The notes below the pieces were generated by a model. The model ran no database searches and was not told where the DNA came from. It was given only the letters and a program-made list of their open reading frames with translations. Positions 35,501-48,000 of a stretch of 64,000 nt of DNA are shown here, in pieces. Within the stretch, counting starts at the first letter, position 1. Every line of letters begins with the position of its first letter. The DNA lies in assembly GCA_029339195.1 (NCBI GenBank), contig JAPTJF010000068.1, forward strand, positions 70,062-134,061, in the 5' to 3' direction. The stretch is from Micractinium sp. NFX-FRZ (taxonomy: Eukaryota > Chlorophyta > Trebouxiophyceae > Chlorellales > Chlorellaceae). The position numbers were made by a program, and so were the translations under genes.

Positions 35501-38500
35501 ACCGCAATCACGCCCACAGGCACGCCGCCCAGCCGCGCGCGCCCCGTCACCACTGTGCGCGCCCAGCCAGCCTGCAGCAGCGGGGGCAGGGCAGGGCGGG
35601 GCGGGGTAAGTGGGCCGGGGCAGTGGTAAGCGGGAGGGCAGGGGGCAGGGCGAGGGGTCGTTGCGCCCACACGGAGCACCCCCAGCCCACTGCGGGCGGG
35701 AACGAGGGAGGGGGATTGCACGAGTTGCCACAAACCAGGGCTAGCGGGGAGGGGGGAGCGATGGGAAACCGGACCCTCTCATGTCTGTGAAACACACACT
35801 TCTTTAGCACAGGTGTAGCATGCATGACACATACGCACGCACCTGCGCCTCAGTCCAGCTGCCGCGGTCAAAGAGGCCGCTCTGCCATGAGTGGTTGCCG
35901 CTGCCGGGGGCGCGGCCTGGGGAGCTGGGCAGCTCCAGGCCGGCGATGGCAGCACGCGGGTCCAGCTTCTCCCCTGCAGCATTGGTTGATTACAAGGAGT
36001 TAGGAATGGCAGCAGTGTGGAGCAAAGGGCGGGGCGGCGGTAGAGGCACGTGTGTCAAGATCTGCCCCGCAAGTTGGGCAGGGGCACGGGAAGCAGGTAC
36101 AACAGGTGCAAGGAGTGGAGGGCGGGAGCAGGGGAGTCGCTCTCTTTCCAGCACAGCCAGGCAGGGGACGGCGCGTTTTGAAGGAGCGGAAAGGCTGGGG
36201 CCAGGCGATGGCGGCGCATGGGCCGAGGCTCTCTCTTGTGGGGCTGCAGGTTGACGGCACGAAGTGACCCGCAAACTGTCTGCAAACCCTGGCGCTCACC
36301 CTCGGCAGGGCAGTAGTCGACGTCGCGTGCCGCAGGGTCGGCGGTGGGCAGCGTCAGCGCCGGCTCCCCCGTGCGAGCGGGGGTGTAGGAGAGCCAGCGC
36401 AGCACGCACAGCGCGCCCGCCAGGTCATCCTCCACAATGTGATGGCTCACCCCGTTGGCACCCATGACCTTGGGGCCGCCCAGCTGCAGGCAGGGGGGTG
36501 GAGGTGAAGCGGGTAAGTGCGAGGGTTGGTGTGGGTGGCATGGGGGATGATCATGCAAGAAGGCGGGCAGCAAGGGGTGGGCAGGGTGGGAGGGAGGGGA
36601 CGCTGGTTATAGGTGGCACCGGCATTGCCGCACCGCACCTTGGGGCCTTCTGGACCCTAGCAGCAGCGTCTGACCTGCGCACGCGAGGTGCACACGTCCC
36701 ACCCCACAGCAAACCCTGCACCCCCACCGCCGACACGTGGAAGCCCAGCAGGCACCCCCCCTGCGTGCGTGCGTGCCTGCATGTGCGAGGTGTACACGTC
36801 GCGCCCCAGCAGCTTGTTGAGGGCGGCGTAGCCAGTCAGGATGATGGGCTGGTCCTCACGCTGCACACACCTGCAGGGGGCGGAAAGGGGGAAGACAAGG
36901 TAGGGATGCTCAAGGGGAGGGATGCAGGGGGTCAGGCGGCTGCCGAGATGAGAGGGCAGCGCCCCCCTCAGGAGAATGGGTGATTTCTACCGCTGCACAC
37001 ACGCGTGGGGAGGAGAGAGGAGTCAGGAGTCCGCGCCCTAGCTGTCCTCCACAGCACTCTGCCCGCAACTGCCTCCCTGCCTGGCCTGCCCTGCTTGCTC
37101 CGCACCCCACCCTCGCTGCTTGTTGCCACCCCCCCCACTAGACGACACCCACCTGCGCCCCAGGCGTGCCAGGTAGGCGCCGATGCCCACGGTGCGCCCC
37201 GACACCAGCGTGACGGTGAACCCCTCGCGGAAGGCGCGGCAGTAGGCGGAGGCGATGGCGCCGCTGCCGCTCAGGCACTCCACGCCCAGGCCGTCCTCCA
37301 GGCCCACCACGTCTGGACGGGCAGGGGTGCAGCAAAGGTCTCAGCATCACTGGTTATACATACGAGAATGCAGAGCATCCTCCCCGCGCCTCCACTCGGC
37401 AACAAACAGCACACACATACATGCATGGCCTCTGGTGCCCGGCTGCACCCGCCATCACCCGCCTCCGCCATCATTTGCCGCCGGCATCCCCAGTCCCTCC
37501 CTGACACCCGCCAGCTTGCACTGCACCCCTCCTGTGCACCCCACTACACCCCTCCCGTGCGCCCCCCACTGCACCCCGTACCCGTCAGCCTGTACCGCTC
37601 CTCCCCGGCCTCCGTCACCAGGCGCTGCGCTTTGAGCGCCGTGGCACCCTTGGCGCGCGCTGTGAGCGATGCATGGTCTTCAGGGGTGAGGTAGAGGTAC
37701 TTGAAGCCCTTGGAGGGGTCACTGGGGTTCAACCATTCCACCTGTGAGGGGCAGGGGCCGGAGTGTGTGGGGAGGGGAAGGGGAAGAGAGGAGTGAGGAC
37801 GGATTGGATGGCAGGCCCCTCTCCTTTCAACTGAACTGAAGCCCCGACCGCCCCGTCGCACTCGGTACCCGCCAAATATAAAATCACCTGCACGGCGGCT
37901 TGGCCTGGCTTGCAGCCCGCAACACCGCACCTTGCTCGAGTGTTGCCTCGCGCTAGCAGGCACACCTCATAGCCAAGCACCATCTGCTCCACCCTCCGCT
38001 CTACAGGGCATGTGCACCGTGGCCCCACCGCCCCCCCGTCACCTGCAGGCACTGCTTGACCTCGTTGGCCAGCCCCACCCGGGCGCCGCTGTTGGCGGCC
38101 AGGTACACCACGGGCAGGCGCTCCTCCAGGGCCCACTGAGTGGCCGCACGGAACATGGCGTCCTCGGAGGGGCCAAAGGCGCCTGCGGGGGGAGCGCGGG
38201 GGGAGGAGGCAGAAGTGGGGAAGCGCACACAGACACAGGGGGGATGCACGCACACACAGTGGGTAGCGGTAGCACACACACACAGTGGGGAAACAAGGTT
38301 TGGCGGAGGGGGAGGCTGGCGCAGTCAAGCGTGCCATCAGAAGCAGGCATGCAGGCGGGCGGGCAGGCAGAACGCAAGGTAACAGACAGCCATATCAAGA
38401 GTCACATGGCACACACGGGCCGGCACCGGGGGAGCCTGCCCCCGCCACACCCCGGCCACCCACCCGAGTTGTGTGTGATGTCGTTGGCGATGGCCACCGC

Positions 38501-41500
38501 CTGGCGCCCCTGGGGGCACTCGGGAGTGCGCAGCGTCATCACCCACGCCACGATGCCCACGTCGTTCTGCAGGCAGGGAAGCAGGTGGATGGAATGTGTT
38601 TAGGGGTACTTAACAACAATCTGCGCAAAGCCAGCAGGACGGGCTGTCACCCAGGCTCCACGATGCTTGTGGGCAGCAGGGCACATGAGCAAATCAGGAG
38701 CAGCATTTGAGCGACCTTTCCATGTGCTGACCACAGTGCCCACCCGCCCCCGGCTGCGCCAGCCACGTATGCATGCCACCCCAGCCCCAGCTGCCCCAGC
38801 TGCTGCGCTTGCCTGGCTGGCGGGGCGGGTGACGGGGGTGAGGGGGATGGAGGGGTCGCGGTAGGAGGCGCCCCGGGGTGCCACCAGCTCCTGAACCTCC
38901 AGCAGCTTGCCTGCAGCGGGGCAGCGGGTCAGGCAACCTTCATCTCAATTCACATGATCAGGGTGTTAAGAAGTAGGAGGGGCCAATGCAGGAGGGCGGG
39001 GTCGGGGCCACCAGCCTCTGAGCCTGCACCAGCTGGCATGCAGTGCAGGGTTGCCATTGACAAACAATGCCGGTACATGGGTCAGAATGTTCAACAGCGA
39101 ACACACGACCCAACACGTGTAGCCTGCAGATTGCGGACCGTCGAGCCACTGCACGTCCCAGAGCAAGCTGAGATGCACATGCATGCAACACAAGCACACG
39201 AACGTGCGCAGCCCACGCCGCCCACCCACGCACCCACGCACCCGCCGGCGGCACCGCGTTGGGCTCCCCTGCTGCGGCACGCTGGGCCCACAGCTGGCGC
39301 AGCGCATCCTCAAACACCGCCGGGAAGTCGTAGCAGTAGGTGGTCTTGTGGCGGCGCGCCGCCAGCCGCTTCTGCTGCAGCGGCTCCAGCGGGGGGTAGG
39401 GCGCCAGCACTGCCTGCCCGTCGCTGGGGCCGCACTTGTCCTCTGCTTGGGGTGAAGAAGGGGAGGTGGGTGAGCGGTTGAAGGGCGGAAAAGGGGCAAG
39501 GGTGGGTGGGGCCTCAGAGGCCGTGCACAGTGGGTGCACAGGCGGGGCGGGCAGGGCGGCTGGAGCGCAAGGCTGAGCAGGCTGGGCCCGCCACACCGCG
39601 TGTTGCACGACTCCTCGGCAGCCTCCCTGCCCCCGGCTGCCTTAGCTGCATGCACCACACTGCTAACACCCACTGCTCCTTATCCTCCCCGCCCCTTGTT
39701 AAGGTTCCACTGCCAAGCTGCCTCTAGCTGCCAGCCCCTCCCAACCATTGATTGAGGCCCACTCATCTTTTTCCTCTGTGCACTGCTAGCTGCCAGCCCT
39801 TCCCAACCATTGATTGCGCCCCACTCTTCCGCTTCCCATGTGCGAATGCGCTGCGACCCACTCACCGCTGAGGTGGCGCGAGGCGTAGACCACCCTGCCG
39901 GCGCCGCCGTCCCCAGCGATGCTCTCACGGTACACCTCCACGCACTCCTCGCCCGCCTCGTGCCCCGTGGGCGCCGCCACCACCACCCGCCAGGCGCCAG
40001 ACTTGTCGGGCACGCGCAGCCGCACCTCCCACTGCGCCACCGCCGCCTTGCGCAGCTGCGTGGAGTGGCGCGCGGTGATGGCGGCGGCGGCGGCGCGCAG
40101 GGCGGCGGCCACGCGGGACTCGTCGCGCTCAGCGTGCAGCGGCAGCACGGACAGGACCGACAGGTAGATGTGGGCCCAGTCGGGGCGCGCGCCGCCCTCG
40201 CGCCCTGCGGGGTGAGGGGAGGGGTGCCAGCGTATGGAGATTGCACGGCGGCCAGGGCACAGGGCACAGGCCCCGCCCGGCACCCTTGCCAGCCCTTGCA
40301 TCCATACATGTTATACACACTGCCTCCCCCCCTCGGAGTGCATGTGGTGTAGCTCCGGCAGGCTGCCCAGCACGCTTGCCTACACCCACGCCCGCTGCCG
40401 ATGCGAGGCAGCCCCAACATGCTGCCCAGACCACGCCTCACTCCCCATCCGGCGACACCACCCTCCCCAAGGTTCTCAGAGAGACCAGCGCTCACCTACG
40501 CCGCTGCCAATGCGGTGCAGCTCAGTGAGGCTCCCCAGCAGGCTCTCCTCCAGCTCCTCCATTGCAGCTGTGGCCGCGGCAGCCGCGTTGCTGCTGTAGG
40601 TGGCGGCCAGCAGGGCGGGGCGGCCCAGCTGGCGCACGACGCCCCTGCGGTAGCGTTTGGGGTGGGGCCCAGGGAGGGGCACAGGGAGCAGGACGTTAGA
40701 GAAACAAAAACAGGTTGCTGCGGCAGATGGGTAGGGAAAGTGTGCATGACGCATCCCAGCATGGGAGCTGCCAGGCTGCACTTCTGATCTGTGCTGAGCT
40801 TTGCTCTCTGCCCCTCAAGCCCGCCCCCCACCTGAGGAAGACGCGCTTGAGCGCCAGGCTGTGCCTGTTCTTGCGCTCGGTGACGGTGTAGATGTGCCAC
40901 TGGCGGTTGCGGGAGGAGGCGTACGAAACCTGCGGGGGGGAAGGAGCAGGGCAGGGAGGGCGGGGGGGCATGGCTTGGAGCACAGCAGAGATGTTGGCGG
41001 GCGAGCGCCAACACACCTTGCCACCTTCACCCACCCACTCACACCCCAACCCCACCGCCGCCTCTGCGCCCCACCCTCAGCCCCACCTGTTCGAAGCCGC
41101 GCAGGCGTGTGAGCTCCAGCGTTGCCGCCATGGGGGGCTCCACCAGACCCAGCACCTGGTCCAGCTCAAACTGACCGCTGGCTGCAGGGGCAAATCAGCG
41201 TGAACACTGTGACACATGAGTCGAGGAAGAGCAGGCCAGCACCTGGTGCAGCGCAAGCAGCCCGCTGGTTGCAGGGGCAGAGATGAAGCTGCAGAGCCAG
41301 AGCAGAGCAGAGCAGAGCACAGCACAGCACAGCAGGAGAATGAGGGAGCGTGCCTAGACAGGACCGTCCTCAAACAGCACGCCCCCTCACCGACATCATG
41401 GTAGAACACGGTGCGCAGGGGCGCCAGCTTGCCGCGCTTGCTCATCACGCTCACAGCGCTGAAGCCCGCGGCCACAAGCGCGCCGCCACAAGCGCGCACC

Positions 41501-42008
41501 TGCATGCACCGCAATATTCGGGTGTTCGTCAGTTGTTCTGGTACCAGGATTGAGTGGGCGAAGCTACAATTCGTGCGTTTGCACAGCGAATAGCAGGTTC
41601 AGCAGTCTTTACGCATCAGAGTTGACTGAGGAGTCAAAAGGAAGCGCACCTGGGCAGCTGCAGAGGCGGCAACCGTCTTTGGGTCAACCGTCTGGCGCCG
41701 CCCATCCTCGCAGTCTGCAGGCGGCAGGCCACAGGCAGGGGGAGGGCGCAGGTGACGCGGTGGCAGTGTGGACATGATTGCAGGGCAGGTGGGCGCACTA
41801 GTGCCAACGGCCCAGCTGACCTGCTCGCGCTTCCCTGTGTAGAGCGGCCTCCCAACCCCACCAACCCCACCCACCCGAGGGCGCGTAGGCGTCCACGTTC
41901 TGCTGCCTCAGTATTTGGTGCGCCTCATCGGTCATCGCCAGGGCGGCCTCGCCCTCCCCGGTCAGCACCACGTGCAGCGTGCCGGCGCTCAGGCCAGACA
42001 TGCCTGCA

Positions 42009-42039
<31 letters not shown>

Positions 42040-45000
42040 GCAGAATTTGTGAGGTATGGCAAGGGTAGGGGAGGCATGGGAGGACGCAGAGGTGAGTCGA
42101 AGCTTGAAGCCAGGGAAAAAGCGGGCCGCAGGACTACACCGAGAGAGCCAGGCCAGCCAGAAAAGAGGCGTGACATGCGCCTGTGCACCCACCTGCCTGC
42201 GCACCCCACGCCCCGCCACACCTAGTTCAACCTACTCCAGTCACCACACGTGTTTGCTTACCAAAAAGAGAGCCCACCCACACACACCTGTCTGCGCCCG
42301 CACGCGCTCCAGCTCAGCCAGCGCAGCAGGCACGTCGTGCAGGCAGCGCACAACCAGGGCGCCGCCATGGCACTCCCGGCTGTAGGGGGTGGCCGCCAGT
42401 GCTGCGTCGTCGTACGCCCAGACTGCAGGCAGGAGGGGGTGGGTGGGCAGAGAGGAGAGGTGATTGGAGGGGAGGGTTGGATGGCAATGCGCGGCTTCAG
42501 TAGGCCTGGGGCCAGCAAAAAGTCGGACATGGGCGCCGGGAGAGATGGCAGCAGTGGCTGCAGGGACAGGGGGCGCTGGCGCTGCAGAAGCTGAGCAGGC
42601 ACCCACCCCTGCCTCGTGCTGGCTGGACTCTCCAGAACGCCGAGGCTTCAGCCAGCCCGCAGCGTCGCTCTGCCTACGCACCCAATCGCCAACATGCGCT
42701 CTAACGACCAACAGACCGCCAGAGACAAGCAGGCGCCAACCATTCAATCCTCTGTGCCCTGGGCCCAGAACTCTGCTTCAGCCCTGGCACAGCTCACCGC
42801 ACCGCCAAAACCGAAAGCCAACCCCGCACACCCGCACCCCCGCACCTGCCACCAGCGCGTTGAGCGCCTCCACCGCCGCCAGCGCAGGCTCGTGCAGCAG
42901 GAAGGGGTAGTAGAGGCGGCGCGCGTAGGTGGCCAGGGCGCGGCGCTGCACCAGAGGGTTGGTGTGGTCCAGCAGCGAGGCCAGCGCATCCTCCACCGCT
43001 GCCGGGGCCTCAACAAGCATCGCCATCTTGGCCTCCACGCTGCATGGAGGGGGAGAGGGAGGTGGGAAAGTAGGGTTGGTTGGAGAGGTGCGCGGCAGAG
43101 AAGGGGTGTGTGTGCTGTTGCTGCACAGAAGAGGGAAGTGGGGTCCAGGATAGAGACGAGTGCAAGACAGCGAAGGGGTGCCTGTGCTGCTCGGAACGCG
43201 AGGAAGTGCGAGCCCGGTGGGGGGGCAGCAAAAACACCAGAGGTGCCCCCCCAACTTCCTGGCTGAGCCGACTGCTGAGCGCGTGGGCACGGGGCACACT
43301 GGTGCAGGGCACACATGTGTAGCGAGGGCAGGAGCAGGGCGCAAGCGCGCGTGCACCACCAGGCACCCCGCAAATTGGGGCACAGCCGCCACCCGCCCCT
43401 GCCTCACCTGGACTGCAGGGCGCTGGGGGTGGTGAGGTTGCCCAGCCCGCTGTACAGGCCCTCGATCACCGTGCTGCGCCGGGGGTGCGCCACCCCAGCG
43501 GCGCCGGCCATGGGGCTGCCGCCAGCGCCAGCGGCCGTGCGCACAGCCAGCGGCAGCTGCAGGCAGCGCGAGCGGGAGGGGGGCTGTGAGGCAGCAGCAC
43601 GAATGATGGGCAGCTGGCTGCAACAACATGCAGAGCCAGCCCTGGCGTACCGCACCCAGCTACCCTGGCGTCCTGCACCCATGTGACCGCCCCACAGCCA
43701 GCCCAGCAGTCCCCACAGCATGCCCCTTGCATGCCGGCGGGAGGCCAGGTGGCCCCTCCAAACAGCTCCCTAAAGTGTGCCTCTGTGCAACTGACACTAA
43801 ACTGTCCAACAAGGCATGCATTTTTCAAATACATTTACCTTGCCGGTGGGGGACGTGGCCCCCCCAAACAGCTCCCTGAACTGCGGCTCAGCAAACATGT
43901 CGAGGCCGGAGAGGGCGCGGGCCACCAGGGTGCGCAGCTCGCCCAGCAGCGAGTGCTCCAGCAGCTGCTGCGCGCGCTGTGCCACCTCAGCGGCGCTCTT
44001 CTCTGCAGGCCGGGCGGGCAGGCAGCGGGGTAGGGTGGGTGCGAGTCTGGGCATGGCTGTGCCTGGAGACGGGCTGCACATACCTTGCGATGGAGTGCTG
44101 TGAAAGACTAGACTAGACAGGCAGGTGGGAGTGCTGGCAGGCAGGCATGTGGGCAGCCACAAGCCACCTTGCCCCAGCCTGGCACCCATCGGCCGCCACT
44201 CGACAGCACGGACGGTCAAGGCGACCGCGGCGAGCAACGGGCACAACAATGACAACAGCCGCAACCAAACGACAAGGCCCCGAGCTTGCCTGAGAGCGCG
44301 GCCAGGCGGCGCAGCAGGGAGCGGTAGTGCTCGGGTGCAGGCAGCACCAGGGCTGACATGAGGCGCTGCATGAGAGCGGACTTGAGGGAGGCGCCCTGGT
44401 GGGACAGCACAATGTCCAGCACAGCCTGAAGCTTGCCGCTGTGGGTCTGCGGGCACCGAGCGGGACAGTAGGGCGGGACGGATTGGATGCCAGGGCAGGA
44501 GGGTTGGTTGTTAAAAGGATGTGTGTGGGGGGGGGTTGAAACCGATGGTTGCGGGGTGAGCCCAAGCGCTGGCAGGGATGACAGCCTGTAAGCCATCCCA
44601 TGCATCAGATGCATCAGACCCTGGGTTCTACCCTGCATGAGATGCATCAGATTCTGCCTCCCTGCTGCCGCCCGCCCACCTGTCTCAGGCTGTCGATGAC
44701 CTCCTGCTCCGTGCTCTTCCCCCCCGTCTCAAACCGCTCCTCCACCTCCAGGAACGCCTCCATCAGCCGCGTGCACAGGGCCGCGGCGTAGCCCTCCTTG
44801 CCGCCCGCGTGAGAGGAGCACACCTCCTGCAGGGGCTCCAGCAGGGCCGCCAGCGGGGCGCGCTCCGCCGGCGCACACTCCTGCAAGCACACGCAAAACG
44901 GGGGGCGGGTAGTGTGTGGCGTTCGGGTGGGAGGAGGCGTGGGGGGGCACCTCCCGGAGGGGCTCCGGCAGGGTCCATGCTGCCGGGAAGCTGGCGGAAG

Positions 45001-48000
45001 CTGGCGGAACCCGGCCCCTGCTGGAAATCCTGCTGGCGCCAAGCACAGGCACCTGGGCGGCACTCACATCCAGGCATCGCTCCATGATTGCCAGCAGCTT
45101 GGAGGTGCAGAAGGAGGGGGAGGCGCCACCCGGGGCCGCCAGCCCGCTGGCCGCCTGGTCAATGTCGTAGGCAGACTCTGCGGGGCAGGGAAGGAGGTGG
45201 GCGGGGCGTTAAGCGGGCATGTGAATGGTCTGGCCGCTCGGATGCAGATTTGCGAGGGTGGGCCCAAGAGGTGCACAGATACGTGGAGGGCTGGTGGAAG
45301 TTGGGTAAGCGGTTGAGTGGGCAGTTGGGTGTGACGGTGAGAGGAGGCCCGGTGTGCAGCGCGTACTTGAGCAGGGGAAGTTGAAGAGCAAGTGCGCTGG
45401 CCTTTGCGTGCTGCTCCCTCCATCTTGTGCCCACCCACAGGCATGCCCACCCATCACGCATTTCATTCAAAGCCTGCCACCTCCCTACCACACCCTGCCC
45501 TCACCTGCCGCCGCGGTCTCCAGCTCTGTCGCCACGCTGGAGGGGAGGCGGTCGGCCACCACGCCATACGCCTCGTTCCACTGCACCAGCGCCAGGGCGG
45601 GGTCGTCCAGGCTGGACAGCAGGCCCTCCATCACTGCGGCATCACGGCAGGGTGGGGTCGGGGTAAATGGGGATGAGAATAAGGGTTGGGTGTGGAAGCA
45701 CAAAACTGGCTGGCAGGTAGGCTGGCAGGTAGGCAGGCAGGCAGGTGTGCAAGAGGGTGGGGCAGCTAGCCACACAGCTGAGCCCTGAGCATCACACACT
45801 CACCGGCTCCAGGCGAGGTGTAGCAGCCGCAGCCTGCCCCAATGCTTCCAGCTGTTGGAGGGCCGCCCCAAGCCTGCCCCTCGCCCTCCCCAAACCAGTG
45901 CCGAAATCTCACCTGCTTCGGGCGAGTTGTGGTACCCCGCCATGATGTTGTCCGCCGCCTCGAGCGCCGCCCTGAAGCGGTTGGCCACCCCCTCGCTCTC
46001 CACCACAGGCGGGCCCAGCTCCGGGAACGAGCCGCGGTACGGCTCCGCCCTGTAAGACGGGGAAACATGGGAGGCAGAGGGTGGTGAATGACAAAAGTGG
46101 GCAGGAACACAAACAAACAACACAAACACAAAGAACGGAAGAGGCACCTTGGGAGGAGCCACGGACCGGCTCAGCCCTGCGAAATGGGGGCAAGCTGCCC
46201 GTCCTCGGGCACTCAACACAGATAAAACAACAAACCAATTCCTAAGCACCGTGACAAGAGTAGAAGATCCTTACAACGACATTTAAACACAGCAGTGTGT
46301 GGTACTCACTTGCGCACCGCCGCCGGGTCGTCCAGCTCCAGGCGGGCGATGAGCTGGCCGGGGCTCAGCACCGACCCCTCTGCCAGCTGGAAGTGCACCT
46401 TGCCTGCGCAGAGAGGGACAGCAGGGGGGAGGAGGAAGCGTGGATGGAGGACATGGGGGAGGGCTAGGGGGGGTGCAGGACCGCTCCGCTAGCTGGAAGT
46501 GCCACTGGTGAGAGGAGTGCGTGTGTGCATGCTGCTGCGAGCGCGAGGGAGTATTTCACACAAAAGGCGGCCGCTCTCCCATTCCATTCCCCTTCCAGGC
46601 CACAACAGGGAACCCTCCGCCACCCACCCACCGGATGCGGGCGCCAGCAGTGGCATCATCATCTTCATCACCTCCACCTCAGCGTAGGGTGAGTCGGCGC
46701 TGATGTGGCCGCCGTCCTCCACCAGGTAGCGCACCAGCTTGCCCGTGGAGATGGCCAGCATCTGTGCCGTGTTGTCAGAATGGAGCCAGATCAGAGCACA
46801 GACAGTCAGTCAGTGCAGACAGACAGACGGTCGGTGGAAAGCGTATGTGTCAGTGGACACAGATCGGCTGGCAAGTCTATGCACTCCGACCCCTGCGTCT
46901 CCATCCCCTGCGCTCTTCAAGCGTGGCTCCTGTGTCTGACAGGTTTCAAAATCTGACCGAAAGCCAGCCACATCACATCTCCCCGGGCAGCACCCACCTT
47001 TGAGGGGTCGTGCTCGTTTGAGAGCAGGCAGGTCTTGGAGTCAATGGTGAGGCGGGTGCCCATGGCCTCCTCCTCGCTGTGCACGACGTGCGCGCTGCCA
47101 TCGACCTGGCGCAGCACAGCATGGCACAGCAGCGGGTAGTGGTGGGATGAGTGTGGGCTCAGCCCCCATGCACATGCTGCCACCATGCACCTGGCGCAGC
47201 ACAGCATGGCACGGCAGCAGGAGGGGTGGGACCAGTATGGGCTGAGCCCCCAAGCACATGCTGCCACCATCCGCCTGGCGTAGCAGAGCATGGCACAGCA
47301 GGGGACGGGGCACCAACCAACAGGGTACATCCAGGCTCCCTCACCTGGACCAGCAGCCCCCCATCGTTCAGCTTGCGCACCACCACATCCACATGGGTGC
47401 TGCCCAGGTGCAGGCGCAGCGACTGCGGGCCCAGGCGCAGCGCTTTCACGCCGTACTTGACGCCTGCAGGTGGGGCGCCGAGGGGCGGAGGGGCGAATGC
47501 TGATGATAGAAGAGGCGACTGCGGCCGAAGATGCAGAGGTTCAACGCTTTTTGAAGCCGTGCTTGACAGGCGCTTTGCAGACCGGCGTCACACACCCCAG
47601 CCCATGCACCCAAAGCAGACCAAGCACACAACTGCACAAGCGACCTCACCATCCACCACCTATCCACACTTTCATGCAGGGCCACCGGCGCAGACTAAAC
47701 AGAACAAACGAGCGCAGAAGGCCGCTCGCTCACCATCCACCACAAACTCCTCGTGCAGCGCCACCAGCGAGATGCGTGCCGGCGGCAGCTGCCCCTTCTC
47801 CAGGTAGGACAGGTACTCCGCGCTGCGGCTGGCCACGCGGCCCAGCGCGCGCAGCACGGTGCCGCAGATGACAGACAGGTGCCAGGGAGGGCGCTCGCTG
47901 CGCACCTGCGGGGGCGGGATAGGGAGGCAGCCCAGGGGGGCCAAGCAGCGGGCAGGTTTGGTGGTGGGCAGTGAGGAGACAAGGAGGCACAGGCACAAGG

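Larger units (their letters stand above)
32546..39442 (-). other. ACC1: carboxylase exons 34-49: carboxyltransferase and C-terminus
   Basis: Exons: 39442-39242, 38910-38813 (GC donor), 38566-38464, 38182-38043, 37741-37582, 37312-37153, 36870-36777 (GC donor), 36483-36300, 35973-35843, 35571-35425, 35252-35106, 34815-34660, 34496-34395, 34142-34050, 33683-33548, 33069-32546. Transferase motifs are well kept ([68 protein letters not shown]). The last exon has a Gly/Ala/Ser-rich insert between [14 protein letters not shown] and the terminal helices, which accounts for part of the extra length. Confidence 0.92.
39866..46403 (-). other. ACC1: carboxylase exons 17-33: central region
   Basis: Exons: 46403-46310, 46049-45913, 45633-45505, 45177-45068, 44880-44680, 44446-44290 (GC donor), 44002-43839, 43556-43408, 43039-42846, 42422-42288, 42003-41875, 41714-41650, 41499-41391, 41181-41087, 40929-40832, 40644-40496, 40204-39866. 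This is the weakly conserved ACC central domain. Family-like stretches include [21 protein letters not shown] and [18 protein letters not shown]. It holds most of the decayed exon-edge copies. Confidence 0.85.

Noticed and set aside
42744..43629. Long overlapping minus-strand frames near 43 kb
   Set aside because: Out-of-frame readings of carboxylase exons 24-25 and the intron between them.
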